Assembly: GCF_963169125.1 (NCBI RefSeq)
Contig: NC_084797.1
Coordinates: 86,521,868-86,585,867, forward strand
Source: Humulus lupulus
Lineage: Eukaryota > Streptophyta > Magnoliopsida > Rosales > Cannabaceae
Reading direction: 5' to 3'
Length of the DNA: 64,000 bases
Shown here: piece after piece, positions 36,147 through 48,917 of the stretch
How positions within the stretch are numbered: position 1 is the stretch's first letter
Layout of the letters: each line of letters starts with the position of its first letter
Notes under the pieces: generated by a model
Database searches by the model: none
The model's input: only the letters and a program-made list of their open reading frames with translations
What the model was told of the DNA's origin: nothing
Position numbers and translations under genes: made by a program

Positions 36147-36164
36147 GTTTGGCGCCATCTGTGG
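36147..36164 (+). other. Primer-site-like sequence of Tat2
   Basis: GTTTGGCGCCATCTGTGG directly follows the LTR end. The same block with GCCGTC follows the Tat3 LTR at 53384. The TGGCGCC core is usual for Tat and Athila elements; I do not assign the tRNA. Confidence 0.7.
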
Positions 36165-36214
36165 GAAGAGCAAGCATCAAGCCAGCGTTCTTCTATCACT
36201 TCCAAAAAAGAAAG

Positions 36215-36842
36215 ATGCTAAGACGTTCAAAATGCCTACGACAAATACAAGATGATGAGATTCGTCAGGACGAAGTAGAGCGGAGGGCTTCCAAGAAAGA
36301 CCCCCCTCCGCCCAAGCATGGAGGTAGACCGGAAGAGCCTCTTCCCCCAAGGGAGGAGAAGGAAGCATCATCCCCGGCCCTCCGCCCCGACGGAGGTCAT
36401 TCAGAGCCACCAGTGCATCCACTTTACCGGCCTCCGGTGGCACCACGCTCAGGTCACCAAGCCCCAGGTCCATCGATGCACGGGCCAAGCAAGGGTCCCG
36501 GGGTACGCTCAGTAAGTTCCAGCTCAAGGACTCGCTTCTACAGGGATGAGATTCAAGAGTTACATAAAAAGACTCGAAGGCTGGAAACCACGATAGAGAA
36601 CATGCAGGAGGTTTTAAATGACCTACTGCAAGGAATGTCAAGCATACCCCTTCCTAGGCGTAAAGAGAAGGAGCATGAAAAAGGGGAAGACACTGTCCCC
36701 ATAGACGATGGGGGAACCCGACTTTCCACCAGTAAAACTCCCCCGACAAGGTCCCATGGGGAACCTAGGCCGACGAAATGCCCCCAAGAGCAAAGGCGGA
36801 AGGAAGACGATGGTCATAAGAACGAAGCAGAACTCACCTCTA
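36215..36842 (+). pseudogene. Tat2 gag, N-terminal part, 3' truncated
   Basis: The ATG at 36215 gives MLRRSKCLRQIQDDEIRQDEVERRA. This start is conserved in Tat3 (ATG at 53452, MPRCSKCLRE). The open frame actually extends upstream to a TTG inside the primer site (36149), which is not a credible plant start. A Pro-rich disordered segment (EEPLPPREEKEASSPALRPDGGH) follows, then a helical segment, EIQELHKKTRRLETTIENMQEVLNDLLQG, matching Tat3 at 53863. No capsid or knuckle remains. After about 36842 the reading enters unrelated AT-rich DNA and stops at 36908-36910. Confidence 0.75.
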
Positions 36843-36846
36843 AAAT

Positions 36847-36970
36847 TATTATTAATTTTAATCATAAATTGAATAATAGTCCTCGTGGGTTCAACCTTTA
36901 CTACCACTAAAATAATTATTTAGTGAGTAATAAGGAATAAATATAATTAAATTAGGTACGTTATAAGAAA
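36847..36970 (+). repeat. Probable 3' segment of the Athila-like LTR
   Basis: AT-rich, with TAGTCCTCGTGGGTTCAACC (36872-36891). A very similar phrase occurs near the end of Athila-type LTRs as I know them. It lies between the truncated Tat2 and the gypsy2 LTR. The second LTR copy runs off the window, so this cannot be checked here. Confidence 0.4.
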
Positions 36971-39221
36971 TGTAAAACCCTACTACCTTAGAGCCGTTAC
37001 TATGTGAATTATAAATTTTTCATTAGCTCGCTAATCAAGGTTTCAGGTTAAAAGTGTGACTAAATTGAAAGAAAACTTGTTTAACGATATTAATGATAAA
37101 GATTTGGACATTCATTGAAATCATAAAAATAATACAGTTGGGATCACAAAATACTGTTTAGAAAATATATTACAACTCAAAAATATAATTACGATCGACC
37201 TAAGCCACAAAGCAATTCATTACAGTACATTTCCCAAAATTGCCCTGGTCGTGGCAGCCAGGTAGGCCGAACATGTACTTGTCGCTCCATGCTCTCCGTA
37301 CTCATGGTTGGTTGACCTTTCCTTTGCCCTTACCTGCACCATAGAGCACCCGTGAGTCGAAGCCCAGCAAGAAAACTCAATGCATACAGATTCCCTTATA
37401 TATCAATCCACAATAAACAGCAAAATAGTCAACAAACTAAACACAGAGTAGGCTACGCCGACCCAAGTGCTCGACCAGGCCCTGGGTTCGCGATCTTCAC
37501 CGAGCAGGTGATACAACACCCTTGGAGGGTCTCACCATACCAGCCTGCACTTAGCATGCTCAATGTCGACCTCGACCCCTTGCCATACATGGCTTCTTGT
37601 TGTTCTCGGTCTTCACCATTCTCGCCCTTCGTTGTTCTAGGCCTTCGCCATTCTCGGCCTTCGCCGTTCATTCATAAACAGGCATATCACAACATCATAA
37701 TCATTGACATTAACACATATATTAAACATGAAAAATAGGGTCGTGCCCTGAAACATAAACAATAGGGCCATGCCTTGCTCTACAGTACAACAATTATATT
37801 ACGTGTCCTAAGCTAACTGAGTATCGCGATCCCGAGCACATTCCTCTAACCCGAGCCTCGTTGAAAACTTAGTCACAATGCATTCATAATAACCATCCAT
37901 CAATCCTCAATCTAATTAATAACTTCATAATATTAATCTAGCCTTCAGGGCCTTGGATCCTACCAAATCAGGTAGTAGAATCTTTCCCGAGCCATAACAT
38001 TTGAGTTCTCGAGACCAAAAACCTGCATTTCCCCTTCTTTTTCATTTTGGGCAGCGGCATGCCCTCTAGGGCCGCAGTCGCTACAAGTCAGAGGGCAAAG
38101 CCCTCTTGCTGGAGGACATGGGCCGCAGTACGCTAAGCCCTGCGTCGTGACGCCTGGGCAATCTCAGGGCTCCCCAGGCCTATTCGCAAACACAGGCCAC
38201 GATGCCTGTAGAACAGAGCCGCGACACGAGTCCCAGAAACCAGCCATTTTTCTTATGTTTTGCCTGAGCCTAAATCAATAATGCATACTCCAAACACCAC
38301 CCAAAGATAGAATTAAGCCTAGAATCTTTATTCACATAGCCTAAACATCTCAATAATCTTATATACTCATCAAACACCCAAAATCAATCTTGGAATCCTC
38401 TCACATGCAAGCCTGTAATTCTAACAGAATTCAACAGAATTATACAGAAAAGATTAAGTTTAGGCCCTTACCTGTTACTTATGTTCAACCTTGAGCAAAT
38501 CCTCAATCACAACAAGTCCGATCCTCCAATTCTTTAGCCTAGAATCCTTCAAGCACCATAGAGATGGAGAGAGAACTGAATGTGTCAGAGAGAGATTGTG
38601 TACTGAGAGTTCTGTTTCCTTCTATTGTTTTCTTAATTCCAATGTTTTCTTAAAGCCACTCAGCTAACTAAGTCTATCCCAACTCCCTAATGGCCAAAAC
38701 GCCCCTATGACTATCCTTAATTCTTTAATGCCACCAAGGGAAATTCCGTCAATCTCCACATCCCGCTGAATCCTTGACTGTTCATGTAAATCCCCATTTC
38801 ATCCCCAACATACTTAAGCAATCTCTAAATCATTACTCATTACCCAGTAACTCATGAGCATCAACTATGTTCCCGAAATTCCCCTAGGTTCCTCTCAAGC
38901 CAGGTGTTTGACCTTGTTGTGACTATTTAGCTAAACCGCTCCCTAGGTCCGTCTCGGATCGCACATCACAAATTTATCACAACACCTTCATGGTATCCAT
39001 CAAAACATACAAATATATTGCATTTATGCCCTCAATGGGAAAAAATTATAAATATGCCCCTAATTACCAAATTGGGCACATGTGCATATTTAATTCACCT
39101 AAACACGCATTTCCAATCACATAATCATTTAATTCACATATTAGCATAATTAAATCAATTATTGCCTTCCTGGTGTGCTAATCAAGGCCCTAAGCCCTAT
39201 TAGCAAATTTGGGACGCTACA
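36971..39221 (-). repeat. gypsy2 3' LTR (family B)
   Basis: It begins TGTAAAACCC and ends GGGACGCTACA on the plus strand, followed by the reverse of the polypurine tract. It has six 16-bp minisatellite units at 37571-37669 and a GC island at about 38045-38230. Length is 2251 bp. Confidence 0.9.
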
Positions 39222-39238
39222 ACTATCCCCTCCTTACA

Positions 39239-39845
39239 GAAATTTTCTCCTCGAAATTTACCTGAATAACTCAGAATACCGATCTCGCATATCAATCTCG
39301 AGCTCCCAAGTCGCCTCTTCCAACCTACTGTTCCTCCACAACACTTTCACTACGGCGATGGTCTTATTTGGCAAGACTTTTCCGTTTCGGTCTAGAATCT
39401 AAACTAGCTTTTCTTCATACGATAAACCTTGATCCAACTCCAAGTTCTCATAAATTAGCACGTACGTAGAATCAGATGCATACTTCCGGAGCATAGATAC
39501 ATGAAATACATTGTGAACCTTTGACAGAGCTGGAGGCATAGTCAATCTGTAGGCTACCTCTCTAACCCGTTCCAGAATCTCAAAGGGGCCAACAAACCTA
39601 GGGCTCCGCTGCCCCTCACTCCAAATCATTTCACCCCTCTAAAGGGTGAAACTCTAAGAAACACATGGTCCCCAACCTGAAACTCTACGCTCCTATGCCT
39701 CGAGTCTGAGTAACACTTTTGTCGACTTTGAGAGGCGAGCATTCGAGCTCTAATCTTCTCAATCGCCTCATTGGTCCTCTATACTACCTCAGAACTTAAA
39801 TATGTCCTCTCACCCGTCTCATCCCAATGGATGGGTGATCTACAC
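39239..39845 (-). pseudogene. gypsy2 integrase C-terminal region
   Basis: Minus-strand reading: [56 protein letters not shown] (39630-39400), then in other frames the EEATWELE-type end (about 39330-39260). It matches 25680-26290 of gypsy1 closely. Stops interrupt it near 39400 and 39650. The other half of the integrase begins at 44660 after the solo LTR; the TACAC duplication lies at the break. Confidence 0.85.
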
Positions 39846-42800
39846 TGTAACGTCCCAAAACTACCTAATAAGGCTTAGGGCCTTGATTAGGGGGTCGGGA
39901 TGGAAATATGTGAAAATATGTGTTTAATTGCTATATTAATTATAAATATGTGAATCATGTGATAATATGATTAAATGCGCATATTTAGGGATATAAAATA
40001 TGAATGTGGGCCTGCTTTTCATTAGAAGGGCGATTTGGTAATTTGGCACATTGCTGGCATAAATGTGTATTTTTATGAATATATGTGATATATGTGAGAG
40101 ACCACATTATTATGGTTGTTCATTTGAACTTTTCGGTAGGAGGCGATCCTAGGGAGGAAGTTAGCGGGAAAGTCACAACGGGACCCGATACCCGACTCGG
40201 GGCGAGTCAAGGGGTATTTTGGGTATTATACACTTAATTTGGTTATCGGGTTATGAAAATAAATCATTGGAGATATATTTGGTGTTAGAGAGTTTAGGAG
40301 GGAATATTGGGGAAAATGACCATTTTGCCCTCGGGGACGTTTTAGGTACCTCGAGCCTTGGGATTAACTTAAGTGACTTAAGTTAGATAAGACAAAAATA
40401 AGGGAAACAATTGGAAGTTGCCTAAACCAACCCCCTCCCTTTCTCTCAGCTGACTCTTTTCTTTTCTCAAAACTCTCTCAAGTTAAACCATTGGAAATCA
40501 AGGGGATTTTAACTAGAAGTCACATGAATTGAAGCCTAGGTCTTGGGGATTAATCTGTCACAGCTTGTGGATTCAAACAGTAATTGAGGTGAGGTATGAA
40601 TTTTGATTTTTGGCCATTTATTTCTGAGTTTTCATGGCTGGTTTTAAGGGTTCTTGAGCTCTTAAATTTCAAAGATTGAATTGGTGGTTTAGTGAGTGTT
40701 GGGACTAGTTTTCTGTTGGGTTTTGTTGCTTGGATCATATTAGAACTGTTGTGTTGGTTTAATTGTGTGTTGGGATGATTTTGGGTTAAATTAAATGGGA
40801 TTTGGCTGCTGAAATGAAGGTTTTTTTTTGGGTTCGAAGGGGTCGGGCCGCAGCTCTGTTCTTGGTGTGTCGCGGCCCTCTAGATTAGATGGGAGCACGG
40901 GAGGGCTCTGCTGCAAGGGAGGGCCTCGGTGCCACTATGGCTGGGCCACGGCGCATGTCTGGTTAGAGCAGGCCACGATATAAGGGCATGGGGGTTGCGA
41001 CTCTTAGCGGGTTATTGGACCCCAAGAAGATTTTGGGCACTAGAACTCAACATTAGGGGCTCGGGATTGTTTGCACTACCGAGTTGGTGGAACTTGGAAC
41101 GCTCTACTTCCTTAGAGCCGTTACTAAGTGAGTTTTAAGACAAAACAGTGTGCAATGAACTCGCTAACCGAGGTTTTGAAACAAAAGTGAGACTAATTAA
41201 AAGTTAGGGCTGTAATCTTTGAAAATGCGACGTTTCATTAAAAAGCTTCTAGTATAAAACACTTGGGATCCCAAAATAATGTTTGAAAACTATTTACATA
41301 TTGAAATAAGTTTACAGTTGATTAATCATAAAAATCATAGATTATTACAGCCATTTTCGAATAAACCCCCAACCAAAGCAGTCGGGCAGGCCAAACATGT
41401 ACGCGTCGTTTCACGCTCTCCGTACTCATGGTTGGTTGACTCAGTCATTGCCCTTACCTACAACACAGAGCACCCGTGAGCCGAAGCCCAGCAAGAAAAC
41501 TCATGCAGAACATAACATATGCAGTTTATACAGTTTATCATAACAGATAATGCACAGATAAACAAGTCAACCATTAGACTAAGCAAACACGACCATGCCG
41601 CCCCGAGCCATACCGAAGCCTGGGGTATCGGTTCTCACCGCGAGGATAACTCAAGTATCCCTTGGGTCCCACCCTGAATATAAGCATCCCATGTGCTGTG
41701 TGTTACTTTCGGCCCCACGGCCGTACCCGGCCTACGCCGCACTCGGCCCTTGCTGTTCATTTCATCATAATCACACATATAGTACATTCGAAATAATCAT
41801 TCACACACATCATGATTCATTTAAGGTTAAACATTTACACACAACACAATCTGGGGCCATGCCCTGCAATCATCTCATCATGCAACATGCAATATAGGGC
41901 CATGCCCGGCAATCACACTATGGGCCCACGCCCTATCCTACGGGTGTTATAGTTTTCTTACCTGTATCCCTTGCTTTCCGATGCACTACGGTCACGAGCA
42001 CAGTCCACTAGCACGAGCCTCCCCGAAATCCTAGTCACAACAAACAAAAGACACTTTTAACAACCTTAAATGAGCTTCCAGGCCAAGTTCTAGTACTCGG
42101 AACGTTGAAATTCACCAAACATGGTAAAAGACTCAACCCCGAGCACCCTAGGTTAAATTCCCAAGCCAAAATTCTCAAAATCCCAAAATTCCTTAAGCGC
42201 CGCGGCATGGCCCAACCATGCCGCGGCATGGCCCCCAAACAGGGCCACAAAATGCCCAGAAACAGGTAAGGGCCGCGGCCCTACAAGGACCATGCCGCGG
42301 CCCGCCCTCCATCCTCAGCGCATCTTAGCCTTCAAGGGTCGCGGCCCTCCAAGAACCATGCCGCGGCCTGACCCTTCGAACCCAGAAAAACCCACCATTT
42401 TCAAGCTTAAAACCTCATCTTAAGCCATCCCAAAGCTCCCAATTCAAAACCAATTAATAATCACAACATTAGTATCAAGATCAAAACACAATCACACTTA
42501 AAAATCTCATCTAGAGTTTCAAATTCCTCAAACTTTAAACCAACCATCCTATCTTTAAATTCCACACTAAAACTTTGAGAAATCAACCTTGAACCCAAGA
42601 AATAACAGAATATAAATCTTACCTTGAGTAGTCCTAGCTCAAATCTGGTTTTTGGTTCCTCAAATCCCTTAGAATCTCCTCCTAAGTCTCAAAACTTCAG
42701 CCCCATCTACACCTCTTCTCCTTTCTTCTTCTTCTCTTCCAATTTTATCAAGGCATCAAATGACCCTAAATACCCAAACCGTGACCCACTAAAACCCAGC

Positions 42801-44659
42801 TGAGAATTGCCTATTACCCTTGCCAAATGACCATGCTACCCCTCCAAATGATCCTTTCTCAACTAATTCCTCAAGGGTACTCTAGTCCTTTCACTAATAT
42901 TTCAATTCTACCATTTTCCAACTAAACTTGTTACCCACAGCAGTAACTAATGGTTACCCAAGTTACTAAATCACCAATAACCATCAACTGCTAATTCTCT
43001 ACTTAACCATAAAATTCCCGAGGTACCCCTAGGCTCCTCCCGAGCCGGGTACAAAATCCCGTTGTGACTTTTAAGTTAATTTGCTCTCTAGGACCGTCTC
43101 GGCACGTGCATCACAATAATAACACTACACTCACGTTGTACAATTCACAGAATACAATTATCACATATATGCCCTCAGCGGGCTAAAATTACCAATTTAC
43201 CCCAATCATGCAAACGGGGTCCACATGCATAATTATTTCACCTAACATGCATACTAACCACGTAGTCATGCACCTCAATGTTCAATTAGTCATATAACAT
43301 GCTTTAAATCATAACCATGCATTAAACTCATAAAATCACACATAAATTCCATTATGCCCTCCTGGCACACTAATCAAGGCCCCTTAAGCCTTATTAGTGA
43401 ATTCGGGTCGTTACAGAACTCGAGGCTCCGGAGGCTAGGACTTGGTCCGGAAGCCTTTGATCGCTCGATATTAATAGAATCCTATTTTATGGTTGTGACT
43501 TAGGTTATCACTAAGGGCCTGTAACCGGGATCATGCTCGAAGGTCGTTCTTATTTGCGCTTTCTTGGACCTAAGGTAAGAAAACTGCACCCAGAACGTGT
43601 TGTATGTGATTATGGCTTGGCCCATTTGTTATATATTAATATGATTAGGGCTTGGGCCCTAGGATTTGATATGTTAGACTATTGTTCTAAATTCTTGTTG
43701 ATAAATGCTTAAGTGCTTATATTCGTTAAATGAACTCTATGGTTAGGGAAAGTGGCCCCGTTAAATGAATATGTTTAGTATTATGAAAATGGTTATCCAA
43801 TGGGATTATATGATTAGCATGAGTATGTGCTTAATTGGTAGGGATGTGCCTATCCACATCTGTTTCTTATAAGTAAGGTATGTAATCCTGGATCAAGGCT
43901 TGACTTATAAGTCAAGGACGACAATAGCGCGTTGTACGTTGGTCGAGAGGCATTGGCCTAAACCAGCAATGTACTATTATGTTGATCCACTCTAAGGTCG
44001 AAGGTGAACCACGGGGGTTGGGATAGCTCTATTGCTAGTGAGACAGAGATAAGGGCGAGGACCCAGGTGACTCTATGGTCACGTAGCTAGGGCATAGGCC
44101 TGAGACTTGGCTTAAAAGCCAACTAGGTAGGGTTGCGGCCCCAAGTTGATCTAGTGATCTAGTGATTGAACGTATATGATATTGGTTATGAATTATTGTT
44201 ACTGATTTTTATTGAATGATTATTTTAAGTTATATTCTTTGTTATTGAACGTTCTGTTTTCTTGCTGAGCCTTGGCTCACAGGTGCTATGTGGTGCAGGT
44301 AAGGGAAAGGGAAAGCCTGACCAGCCACAAGTTTGAGAGCTTCAGTAGCGGCGTGTGCATATGTGGCTTCTCGACCATCACAGTCGGGGTTATCTCATAG
44401 GAACTAGGGTTATAGCTCTATTTTGCCGCTTAGGCCAGGTGATATAACTTTTGATATGTATCTATCCTTTTTAACAGTTGAGTTGTAATATTTTGGGATC
44501 CCATGCTATATAAAACTTTTGGAATAAAATTCAATGGATCTTTGACAAAAAATTTTAACCCTAACCCAGTTACACGCTTTAAGCCAAATGACCTGATTAG
44601 CAGGTCTGACACAATTTTAAGTACACAGTGTAACGGTCCTTGATTAGGAGGGCATTACA
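39846..44659 (+). repeat. Solo LTR (family A-like) in gypsy2, itself holding a solo LTR
   Basis: It is flanked by exact TACAC (39841-39845 and 44660-44664). It starts TGTAACGTCCC and ends GGGCATTACA. Removing the nested LTR (41095-43415) and one duplication leaves about 2488 bp. GC islands lie near 40845-40975. Splice-donor-like GGTAAGAAAAC is at 43573-43583 and CAGGTAAGGG near 44297. Confidence 0.94.
41095..43415 (-). repeat. Solo LTR nested within the solo LTR
   Basis: It is flanked by exact GAACT (41090-41094 and 43416-43420). The plus strand begins TGGAACGCTC and ends GGGTCGTTACA, so it is minus strand. Length is 2321 bp. It has about three minisatellite units (41707-41757) and the richest set of CCGCGG sites in the window, at about 42195-42370. 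This is the third nesting level: gypsy2, then solo LTR, then solo LTR. Confidence 0.94.
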
Positions 44660-45041
44660 TACACTTCCTCCCATAAAGCATCTCATACGGATCCACTCTG
44701 ATAGTTGCCTGATAACTATTATTGTACAAAAACTCAATCAAAGGGAGATATTTACTCCAAGATCCCACAAAATCTAGTACGTAGGCTCGCAACATATCAT
44801 CCAGTATCTGAATCGTCCTCTTAGACTGTTCATCCGTCTGAGGATAATAGGTGGTATTAAACTGCAACTGTGTACCTATAGCCTTCCACAGGCTCTCCCA
44901 AAACATGGAGGTGAAGGTGGAGTCCCTGTCGGATACTATCGACCTCGGAACTCCGTGTAGTCATACAATTTCCTTCACATACAATTCAGCATATTGACCC
45001 ACTATATATGTTATCCTAACAAGCAAAAAGTGGGCTGATTT
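44660..45041 (-). pseudogene. gypsy2 integrase, central part
   Basis: Minus strand: [42 protein letters not shown], then [22 protein letters not shown] (44906-44655). The catalytic Glu of the family GQSER motif is Lys here, and the preceding Gly is Glu, so this integrase is dead. Upstream, SDRDSTF-like and AELYVKEIV-like residues read to 45041, where the L4 LTR cuts in. GATTT duplications mark that break. Confidence 0.87.
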
Positions 45042-48000
45042 TGTAACGTCCTGCATTTCGGGTACCTTTAAACGACTCGGGTCGGGATTTTTTCCCCCGG
45101 GTTAAGAATATTATTTTAAATAATATTATATTTTTGTTTGTAAGTATTCCATGAGTTATTTCTAGCCAAAATATGAATTTTGTGATTTTAAAAGTCAAGA
45201 TAAGACTTTCGGTCCTGGACCGACACAAAAACCCTGATCGGGTAAAAAATCTCAGAAAATAAAACGAAAAATCATGACAATTATATTTTGGGCATAAAAT
45301 ACATTCATAAAAGTTAAAGTTTGGTCAAAAATAATAAACCTAAAATAAAATGGAAATTTTAAGGCATTTTGTGGTAAATGCCTAATTTTGCCGAAATGGG
45401 GAATTTTATTCCATGAATGGACCTTAGGTTAAATTTTATTATGTGATTAATTAAATTAAATGTGAGAGACATTTAATTTAATTAATTAATGTTAAGTTTG
45501 GTGATTAAAACTTAATAAGAGTGAAAAAAAGGTGTCAAAAGCCAATTTGGACTTTTCTTCTTATGAAACCTTTATTAACCTTTATTAAAAAAAATAAAAA
45601 AAAAAAATGAAATGATCATATATGGCAAAGGGTGGCCGGCCATGTGGTGTTTTAGAGTGGTGTGAACCCAAATGTTATAAAGTTTAACTCCCATTTAATG
45701 AAGAAGTCAAGTGGGCAAGTGGATAGAAAAGCACTTAAGTGCTTTGTGATATTTTGATGAGTTTTGTGAGCAATTCCCACACTAAGAACCGATCACTCTC
45801 CCTCTCTCATTCACTCACCTGATTTTTGGAGACCTCTCAAAGTGTTCTCTCCATTTTTCAAGCCGAAGAACACCAAGGAAACTTTGAGGCTAAGTCTTGG
45901 TCTAGGAAGTATTTTCCCTAAGGTAAACTTTCACTAATCTAGGCTTTTGTAAAGTTTTAAGCATAGAGTTTCAAATAGCTAATTGACTATGTTGTTGGGG
46001 GAAGTTTGTTAGGGTTTTTGAAAGGTTTTGAAGGAGTCAAAGCTTATAGGAAGGTCCAAACCTTAAGCAAGAACACCAAAGAGGTAAAAAGTTTACTTTT
46101 GATGATTTTGTTGTAGGGTTTTTAGTTTTAAGCATTATTTTGTATATCTAATGCTTAGAGTTTCTTGTTGATGATGTAATAAGGTTATGGTAGTTGTTTA
46201 ATAATTTTTATGATGCATGTGTATTGATTTTTAAAAATGGGAACCAAAACCCCCAAGGGTTTTGTAGGATACCCTAAAACAAAACATGTTTTAAGTTGTG
46301 ACTTCCAAGGGGTCAAGTAGCCACTGTATATTTTTTTTGTAAAATTAAATTGTACTGTTATGTTGTTGAGATTGAGTACATAAAATTGAGCTTTTGAAAC
46401 ACTAAAAAATTGAGTAAGTTATGCTATTTCAAAGTTTAGGTAAAAAAACTGTTTTTTCGTATTCTCATTTTCGGAACCAAGTTTGGACAGCCACTGTATA
46501 GGGCAAATGAACCCAGTTTTTTCTAAAATTTTGTGGACATATTTCTGGCATAACCTATTAGTCCACTGTAAAATTTGGTAAGAAAATATTGAACGGTTTG
46601 AAAGGTATTAACTGTCAAAGTTTGGAAAAAATAAGGACTTGAAAATAAGGTCATTTTTACCTCATTGTTGGAAAATGATTTCACCAATAAAAAATGCTCA
46701 TTTTGACCTAAGATTTTACAAAGACCTAAATGGCATAACAAAAATGGAATTGGGGAATTTTGGTAACAATTGGGTAAGTAAATTTCAAGTTATGAACTAA
46801 CGAAGTATGTAGTTAAAAATGTGAAAAATAGGTTTTTCACACTTAGTGTAAAAATGAGATTTTGGAACATAAGGTAAAAAGTAAAATTTTGTTTATTTCA
46901 AGATATAAATTGGTAAGTCTTGAAATCATATTTTCACTAAAATTACCCCTTTGAGTTTAAATGAATTATTTTTCTAGTAAGTAAAATTGATTAATTGCTT
47001 TTGGGAAAATTAATTAGTCAAGATGAGAAATTTATAACGGTTTTCCTAATTAAGACAAATTAGGCAATTTTCATAAAACGGTTTTTAGATATTAAAACCT
47101 TAAGAAAAATAAAAGGAAAATTTAAAGAGTTTATTTTCTTTAAAAATAATTAAGGAATTTATTTGTATTTTCTGGATATAATACCGGCTAAAATCTTACA
47201 TATTTTAACCGACTAGTCGAAAGTGCGGGTTAATAGTGATACCTTGAAAGAGTAAGATTTTTAGCGGGTTGTGGGGAAATACCATTGTGATACCCGAGCC
47301 TAGGTATCGAGACCTTAGGATAGGTCTCCCCGAGACTTAGGGTTTAGTCTCGAATATTTTGTATAACTTTCCTTAATAGGTTTAAAACCAAATAAGGATT
47401 GTAAATCCTTACAAATGACTTTTATTAAAATGACCAAACTGCCCAAAATAATAATAATGAATTATGAGTGCCATAATTAATCCGAGTATACTGTATGGAT
47501 AACTACAGTATTGGCTAAGCGTAACTGGACTGAACGTTGGAGGGTGAAAACTTGCTGAGCGCTAAGGACTCCAAGTAAGTCAACTTATATTGTATGGCTG
47601 CAACATGAAATGATTATTGTCTTGTATGTTAGTATAGGGATACATGCATATACATAGGCTGTGATAGAAAGTTGCTTAGAGACGTTAGTCTAGTGAGTGC
47701 TGATTTAGAAAATATGAACGGTAGAAGTCCGTCATATCCTAGACGGTTGATCCCCGTCACACTGCTTGATTTTATTTATGTCCGGTTCATTACCGAGACG
47801 AGTGGCCATGAGATGAGGATAAGCTGGTTAAACCTAGGGGCGCCAAGATAAATGGGACCTAGGGGCCCTCATGCTTACTTAATCATTAGACGGTTAGAAT
47901 CCGAGCAAGTGCTCTGATAAGTTATTCCCGGATAGCAGCCGTGAATATTGGCCATTCCGTGAGAGTGCCTAGAGATACTAGGGGTTGCCAAGATAGAGTG

Positions 48001-48917
48001 AGGTTGAACACCCTAGGGGCAGCTGCTCACCAGCACCACTGATTAACATAGAAGTCTCCATAAAATCGTGTAAATTGGATTACACTCTTGAATATGTAGC
48101 GATGCCCTAGGTAACACGATAGTTACCCTTGATGAGAATATTTATTGGCTAGATCTTAGTGTGGGGACTCAGTTCTCTTTTACAGATTAGCAATTATGTT
48201 GGAGGGCGCGTTACGCATGAATTGTTGGAAATTGTCGAGCGTTGGTCTCGAATTATTTGGTGATATAATATATCTACTTGCTCTGGGATTTTCTGAGTGC
48301 AGGGATATAATTGTTGATAAGATATAGTTGTGATATAATATATCTGCTTGCTCTGGGATTTTCTGAGTGCAGGGATATAACTGTTGGTAAGATATAGTTG
48401 TCATATAATATATCTGCTTGTTCTGGGATTTTCTGAGTGCAGGATTTTTATCTAGATAGGAATTAATTTATCCTTGGTTATCAGGCATGACCATAAGTTT
48501 TCCAGGATGCTTTAGCATTCTTGAAATTGATTGTGTAGGGTCCGGATGGGTCCGGATCCCTATTTCTCTATCTGCTTTGTTTGAAAGTTGATCTTACTAA
48601 GCGTTTTCGCTTACCTAGTTGTTTCATGTTGTAGGTAAGTGCAAGGGCAAGGCAGAGCAGTGAGCGCTGGAGTCTTCCTTGCAAATGTACATGTGGACCG
48701 ACCTTTTGGGAAGCCTTTTTATTTTTGGAAATGTTGTGTAATTTTCCTAAACTAGGCTCACTCTAATCTTTATAAAACATGTTTGTAATTAAATGTTAAG
48801 TATGGCCATACGACTTTTTAAAAAGTTTTTTTTTTTCTATGGGTTTTTGAGACATTTTGTTAAATGAAAACATTTATATTTCCGCATTATCGAGTCTTGA
48901 AAATCCGGGTCGTTACA
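45042..48917 (+). repeat. Solo L4 LTR, 3.9 kb, in the gypsy2 integrase
   Basis: It is flanked by exact GATTT (45037-45041 and 48918-48922). It starts TGTAACGTCCTGC and ends GGGTCGTTACA. At 3876 bp this is an unusually long LTR. It contains a 70-bp tandem repeat (48261-48443), runs of A near 45585-45608, and no recognised coding sequence; the open frames in it are short and not conserved with the other copy as far as I can see. It is related in reverse to 20406-23503 plus 32668-33324. Confidence 0.93.
48261..48443. repeat. 70-bp tandem repeat, 2.6 copies
   Basis: Units start at 48261, 48331 and 48401 with T(G/C)ATATAATATATCT and contain GGGATTTTCTGAGTGCAGG. They are nearly identical, which suggests recent duplication. 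They lie near the 3' end of the L4 LTR. Confidence 0.92.

Larger units (their letters stand above)
35268..36846 (+). mobile_element. Tat2: 5' part of a Tat-like gypsy element (LTR, primer site, gag)
   Basis: An LTR (35268-36146) is followed by a primer-site-like GTTTGGCGCCATCTGTGG and a gag frame that stops being homologous to Tat3 at about 36842. No pol or second LTR follows; the next 124 bp look like the end of the Athila-like LTR. This is therefore a 3'-deleted copy. It shares TGTGGATGC and TCAACA LTR ends with Tat3 (52241). Confidence 0.8.

Noticed and set aside
36149..36910. A 253-codon frame starting at 36149 as a complete protein.
   Set aside because: It starts with TTG inside the primer site, and its last about 20 codons are unrelated AT-rich DNA. 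The ATG at 36215, conserved with Tat3, is the credible gag start.
48261..48443. Three spaced repeats as a CRISPR-like array.
   Set aside because: The 70-bp units are contiguous tandem copies with no distinct spacers, and the DNA is plant nuclear repeat.
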